DNA of 64,000 nt, taken from the NCBI RefSeq assembly GCF_030315745.1, contig NZ_JASXSH010000013.1:62001-126000 (forward strand), in the 5' to 3' direction. Below, piece by piece: positions 61,290-64,000 of the stretch. The notes under the pieces are model-generated. The model had not been told where the DNA came from, made no database searches, and was given only the letters and a program-made list of their open reading frames with translations. Made by a program: the position numbers and the translations under genes. The DNA comes from Gordonia heveisoli. Lineage in GTDB: Bacteria; Actinomycetota; Actinomycetes; Mycobacteriales; Mycobacteriaceae. Every line of letters begins with the position of its first letter. Position 1 is the stretch's first letter.

Positions 61290-61834
61290 CCGAACCGACC
61301 GACTTCAGTGCCGCAGACGGTGACCTGTTCATCCGCACCGGCGTCACCGGGCCGGCCGCCCGCACCGGCCATCGGCTGCGGATCGTGCTGCGCGACTGGC
61401 GGACCGAGGTCACCTGGGACGCCGGCCGTCCGGTCGCCGTCGTCGCGACGGTCGTGGTGAATTCGCTGGAGGTGGTTTCCGGGGAGGGCGGTCTGACACC
61501 GATGTCGGGTCCGGAGCGTGCGCTGGCACGCACCAACGCGCTGAAGTCGCTCGGCGCGAAGAAGTTCGCCGAGATCAGCTACCGCGCCGACGACATCGCA
61601 CCCACCGGCTCCGGCTACCGGCTGTCCGGTGACCTGACCATCGGCGGCCGGACGCGGCCGCAGATCGTCGAACTCGACGTCGCCGATGAGGGCGCCGCAT
61701 GGCACGTCACCGGTGAGACACGGCTGACCCAGACCGACTTCGGGGTGAAGCCCTATTCGCTGGCGATGGGCACGCTGAAAGTGGCCGACGAGGTGGTCAT
61801 CGGGATCGACGTCAGGCGGCCGAAGATCGACTGA
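61286..61834 (+). CDS. YceI-family lipid-binding protein
   Basis: This 182-residue beta-barrel protein is of the YceI family, which binds isoprenoids or fatty acids. It includes VTWDAGRPVAVVATVVVNSLEV, LKSLGAKKFAEISYRADDI and LSGDLTIGGRTRPQIVELDV. It lacks a signal peptide, so it stays in the cytoplasm, unlike the E. coli protein. The usual antiparallel barrel motifs are all present. GTG at 61286 overlaps the AraC stop (GTGA), making it last in the tight gad series. It converges on the membrane phosphatase gene with 12 bases between stops. Confidence 0.88.
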   Translation: MTEPTDFSAADGDLFIRTGVTGPAARTGHRLRIVLRDWRTEVTWDAGRPVAVVATVVVNSLEVVSGEGGLTPMSGPERALARTNALKSLGAKKFAEISYRADDIAPTGSGYRLSGDLTIGGRTRPQIVELDVADEGAAWHVTGETRLTQTDFGVKPYSLAMGTLKVADEVVIGIDVRRPKID

Positions 61835-61846
61835 ACAGGCGTCGGG

Positions 61847-63220
61847 TCAGCGGGTGACGGTCGTCGACACGGTGTCATCGGCGACGTCGATGTCCGCGGA
61901 GCCGTGGGCGTCGGTGGCGGCATTGTCGCGGGGGAACCAGGTGACCTTGTAGGTCACCGCGAGCGCGACCAGCGCGCCGACGAGCAGCATCCCGCCGATG
62001 ATCGGGTGGTCGGCGTAGACCGGCGCCAGGTATCGGTAGGAAGTCAGCAGTGCCGCGAACAGCACGGCGCCTCCGGCGACGAGGCGGATGCGGAACCAGC
62101 CCCAGCCGCGCCGGGGATCACGAAGTGCGGAATCGATGGTCAGACAGAGCACCGCGCCGGCGATGAGGTCGGCACCGTAGTGATAGCCGAAGCCGAGGGT
62201 GGCGGTCAGCGTGCAGATGAGCCAGAACGCGCCGACGAAACGAATCCATCGTGGCGCCTTGGTGCCGTCGATGTCACGGCGGCTGTGCAGGAAGACCGCT
62301 GTCGCCCAGGCGGTGTGCATGGACGGCATGCAGTTACGCGGCGGCCCGCCTTCCCACGGCAGCGAGGTCGGGGTGAGGTCGAGGGGTGGGGACACCATCG
62401 GCCAAAAGTTGCCGAGCTGTTGACCCTCACCGTCGGCGCCGAAGACGAACATCGGCCCGATGACCGGGAACAGCACATAGAACAGCGGCCCGACGAGTCC
62501 GAGGACCAGGAAGGTGCGGACCAGGTAGTGACCTGGCCAGCGACCCGACGACGCCACCTTGCGCAGTTGCCACACCGCGACGACCGCGGCGACGGCGGGC
62601 AGTTCGATGTAGACCCAGTGCAACACCCAGGTGACGTGCGGGCCTAGGTCGTCGAGCAGCCGTCCGACCAGCCACGACGGTTGCGCCAACGCGTGATCGA
62701 CCAGCATCACGTATTCGTCGAGCACGTGATCCTGGGTGCGGATGGTGACGCCGAGCCAGATGTCGCCGACCTTGGTCGCCACGATCAGCAGGGCGCCGAG
62801 CGCGGCCGCATGCAGCGCACTGCGTCGTTCCACGCCGGTCCAGCGCAGCCAGGCCACCAGCACCAGGCCGGTCAGCGCGATCACCGGGCCGTTGCCGACG
62901 GCGAACTCCTCGCCGTTCACCAGCCGCGGGATCAGATAGAGGATGTCGATCCCGACGGCGGCGGCAAGCGTGATCAGCCGCCGCCGCCACGACACGCCGA
63001 CCAGCGCCAGCAGCAGACCCGCCCAGGGCAGAGTCATCGATTTCGGTGTGCCGGCGTAGTCACGCCACAGACTTTCCAGCGGTCCGAGCGTCGACTCCTG
63101 ATGTGCGTAGAGCTGCAGACCGATAAGCAGGGAGAGCACTGCGAGCAGCGCGACGACTATCCGAACCGAGGGGAACAGCCCACGCCGCCCCGATGAGGTC
63201 TTCGGATCTTCGACGAGCAC
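61847..63220 (-). CDS. PAP2-superfamily membrane protein (inositol-phosphotransferase/phosphatase type)
   Basis: This 457-residue polytopic protein has about ten hydrophobic segments. The PAP2 type-3 motifs are CMPSMHTAW (His302) and GYHYGADLIAG (His348, Asp351), as in Aur1-like inositol phosphotransferases and related mycobacterial proteins. It may move a phospho-headgroup between a lipid and a glycan or polyprenol. GTG at 63218-63220 is chosen: the frame continues far upstream, but that part is the antisense of the transporter gene. No Shine-Dalgarno is visible before the GTG, so a leaderless start is possible. It ends with a hydrophilic, Asp/Thr-rich tail. Confidence 0.85.
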   Translation of the reverse strand: MLVEDPKTSSGRRGLFPSVRIVVALLAVLSLLIGLQLYAHQESTLGPLESLWRDYAGTPKSMTLPWAGLLLALVGVSWRRRLITLAAAVGIDILYLIPRLVNGEEFAVGNGPVIALTGLVLVAWLRWTGVERRSALHAAALGALLIVATKVGDIWLGVTIRTQDHVLDEYVMLVDHALAQPSWLVGRLLDDLGPHVTWVLHWVYIELPAVAAVVAVWQLRKVASSGRWPGHYLVRTFLVLGLVGPLFYVLFPVIGPMFVFGADGEGQQLGNFWPMVSPPLDLTPTSLPWEGGPPRNCMPSMHTAWATAVFLHSRRDIDGTKAPRWIRFVGAFWLICTLTATLGFGYHYGADLIAGAVLCLTIDSALRDPRRGWGWFRIRLVAGGAVLFAALLTSYRYLAPVYADHPIIGGMLLVGALVALAVTYKVTWFPRDNAATDAHGSADIDVADDTVSTTVTR

Positions 63221-63315
63221 GTAGCACAGCGTAAACGTCGAGATGGTTACCACCGAATGTCGGTCGGCTGAATGTCGGCGGGCGGAATGACCCCGGAGCG
63301 TCTGCCGAGAGCCGG

Positions 63316-64000
63316 TCAGCGGTGGCCGGCCTCCCCTTCGGCGGTCTCCGCCAGGACGGTCGCGACGTCGTGTCGCCGGCCGTCGCGAATCGCGAGGAGG
63401 GTGAGTGCCGCGCTGACGAAGGCCAGCGTTGCGGCGACCAGCATGCCGATGTGCATTCCGCTGATGAACGCATCGTTGACCTGCGGCACCCCGTCGAGCG
63501 GTACCCCGGCGGCCGCGGCCTCCTCGGTGCCGGGTGGGAGGTCGAGTCCGTCGGTGGCGGTTCCGATGCGTGCGGCGACAATGGCCGACAGCACGGCCGT
63601 GCCGATCGCCCCGCCGACCTGGATGCAGGTGGTCTGGAAGCCGCTGGCCACGCCGGCGAGATGTACGGGTGCGCCGCCGACGATAAGGTCGGCGCCCGAT
63701 GGGATGGCGAAGCCGGAGCCGAAGGCCAGGATCACGAACGGCACGGCGAGCAGCCAATAACTCGATCCCGGTTCGACTTGGGTGAGCAGCACCAGGGCGA
63801 CGCCCATCAGGGTCAACCCCAGCGCGGCGATTCGGCGCGGCCCGAAGCGGGCGGTGAGCGCGGCGCCGAGTGGCGCGGCGGGAATGGAGAAGGCACTCAA
63901 CGGCAGCATCCGGATCCCGGCTTCGATGGTGGAGTAGCCGAGCGTGTTGAGCAGGAACAGGGTGACCAGGAACGTCAGCCCGAGGATGGTGAAGACGTTC
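63316..64000 (-). CDS. DHA2-family MFS transporter, C-terminal part, cut by window end
   Basis: The minus-strand frame is open from the window edge to a stop at 63316 and encodes at least 227 residues. They form the last six to seven helices of a 14-helix exporter. PLGAALTARFGPRRIAALGL is the second-half loop motif, and the AGVASGFQTTCIQVGGAIGTAVLSAI segment matches DHA2 helices 11-12. The tail is hydrophilic. It should expel hydrophobic compounds. The N-terminal half lies outside the window, so the exact start and any regulator are not visible. Confidence 0.88.
   Translation of the reverse strand, partial: NVFTILGLTFLVTLFLLNTLGYSTIEAGIRMLPLSAFSIPAAPLGAALTARFGPRRIAALGLTLMGVALVLLTQVEPGSSYWLLAVPFVILAFGSGFAIPSGADLIVGGAPVHLAGVASGFQTTCIQVGGAIGTAVLSAIVAARIGTATDGLDLPPGTEEAAAAGVPLDGVPQVNDAFISGMHIGMLVAATLAFVSAALTLLAIRDGRRHDVATVLAETAEGEAGHR

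Overview
The window is high-GC actinobacterial chromosome from a mycolic-acid-containing genus. The evidence is a complete arabinan/galactan wall toolkit: DprE1, DprE2, AftA, several Emb arabinosyltransferases, GlfT1 and the Wzm/Wzt exporter, together with the proteasome activator Bpa. Gordonia or a close relative (Williamsia, Rhodococcus) fits best. That placement is inferred from gene content and overall similarity recalled from Mycobacterium tuberculosis proteins, not from a search.

Region 1 (1-31 kb) is mostly cell envelope. It has four Emb paralogues (one cut by the window start, two as an overlapping plus-strand pair, one EmbC-like on the minus strand), with three 151-base repeat units between the convergent emb genes. 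aroQ follows, then a minus-strand cluster dprE1-dprE2-aftA-metallo-hydrolase. Next come a PYROXD2-like oxidoreductase, an aldo-keto reductase, a GtrA flippase-type protein, an unrecognised membrane protein overlapping a second PYROXD2-like oxidoreductase, and an F420-type oxidoreductase under a perfect KstR-type palindrome. An HxlR regulator diverges from a DHA2 drug exporter across a double operator. A minus-strand block bpa-wzm-wzt-glfT1 follows. After it come a class-V aminotransferase-like protein that lacks its PLP lysine, a MarR regulator, a quinone-oxidoreductase-like protein and tRNA-Ser(TGA) with a terminator.

Region 2 (32.5-39.2 kb) is a compact five-gene oxidative operon: CrtC/AttH-like protein, aldehyde dehydrogenase, SDR, cytochrome P450 and MpaB/rubber-oxygenase-like protein. 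It diverges from a TetR regulator across clustered TCTGGTA/TGCCAGA half-sites. This is the best candidate for an undescribed pathway in the window.

Region 3 (39.2-55 kb) is mixed: methyltransferase, universal stress protein, secreted lipase, formate/nitrite channel, RidA, MerR with operator and DUF998 membrane protein. It continues with a propeller-like protein missing its export signal, a tail-to-tail response regulator and histidine kinase, PAP2 phosphatase, hairpin repeats related to those at 7.4 kb, exonuclease III and an SGNH hydrolase. It ends with a two-gene secreted operon (one member a lipase lacking its nucleophile) and a VanX-like peptidase, whose shared upstream region carries three CRP/GlxR-type dyads.

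Region 4 (55-64 kb) starts with a degenerate ABC-type ATPase and its YhgE/Pip membrane partner. These are followed by glutamate decarboxylase, a membrane protein, an AraC regulator and a YceI protein, closely packed. The window ends with a PAP2-type membrane phosphatase and the C-terminal part of a DHA2 transporter.
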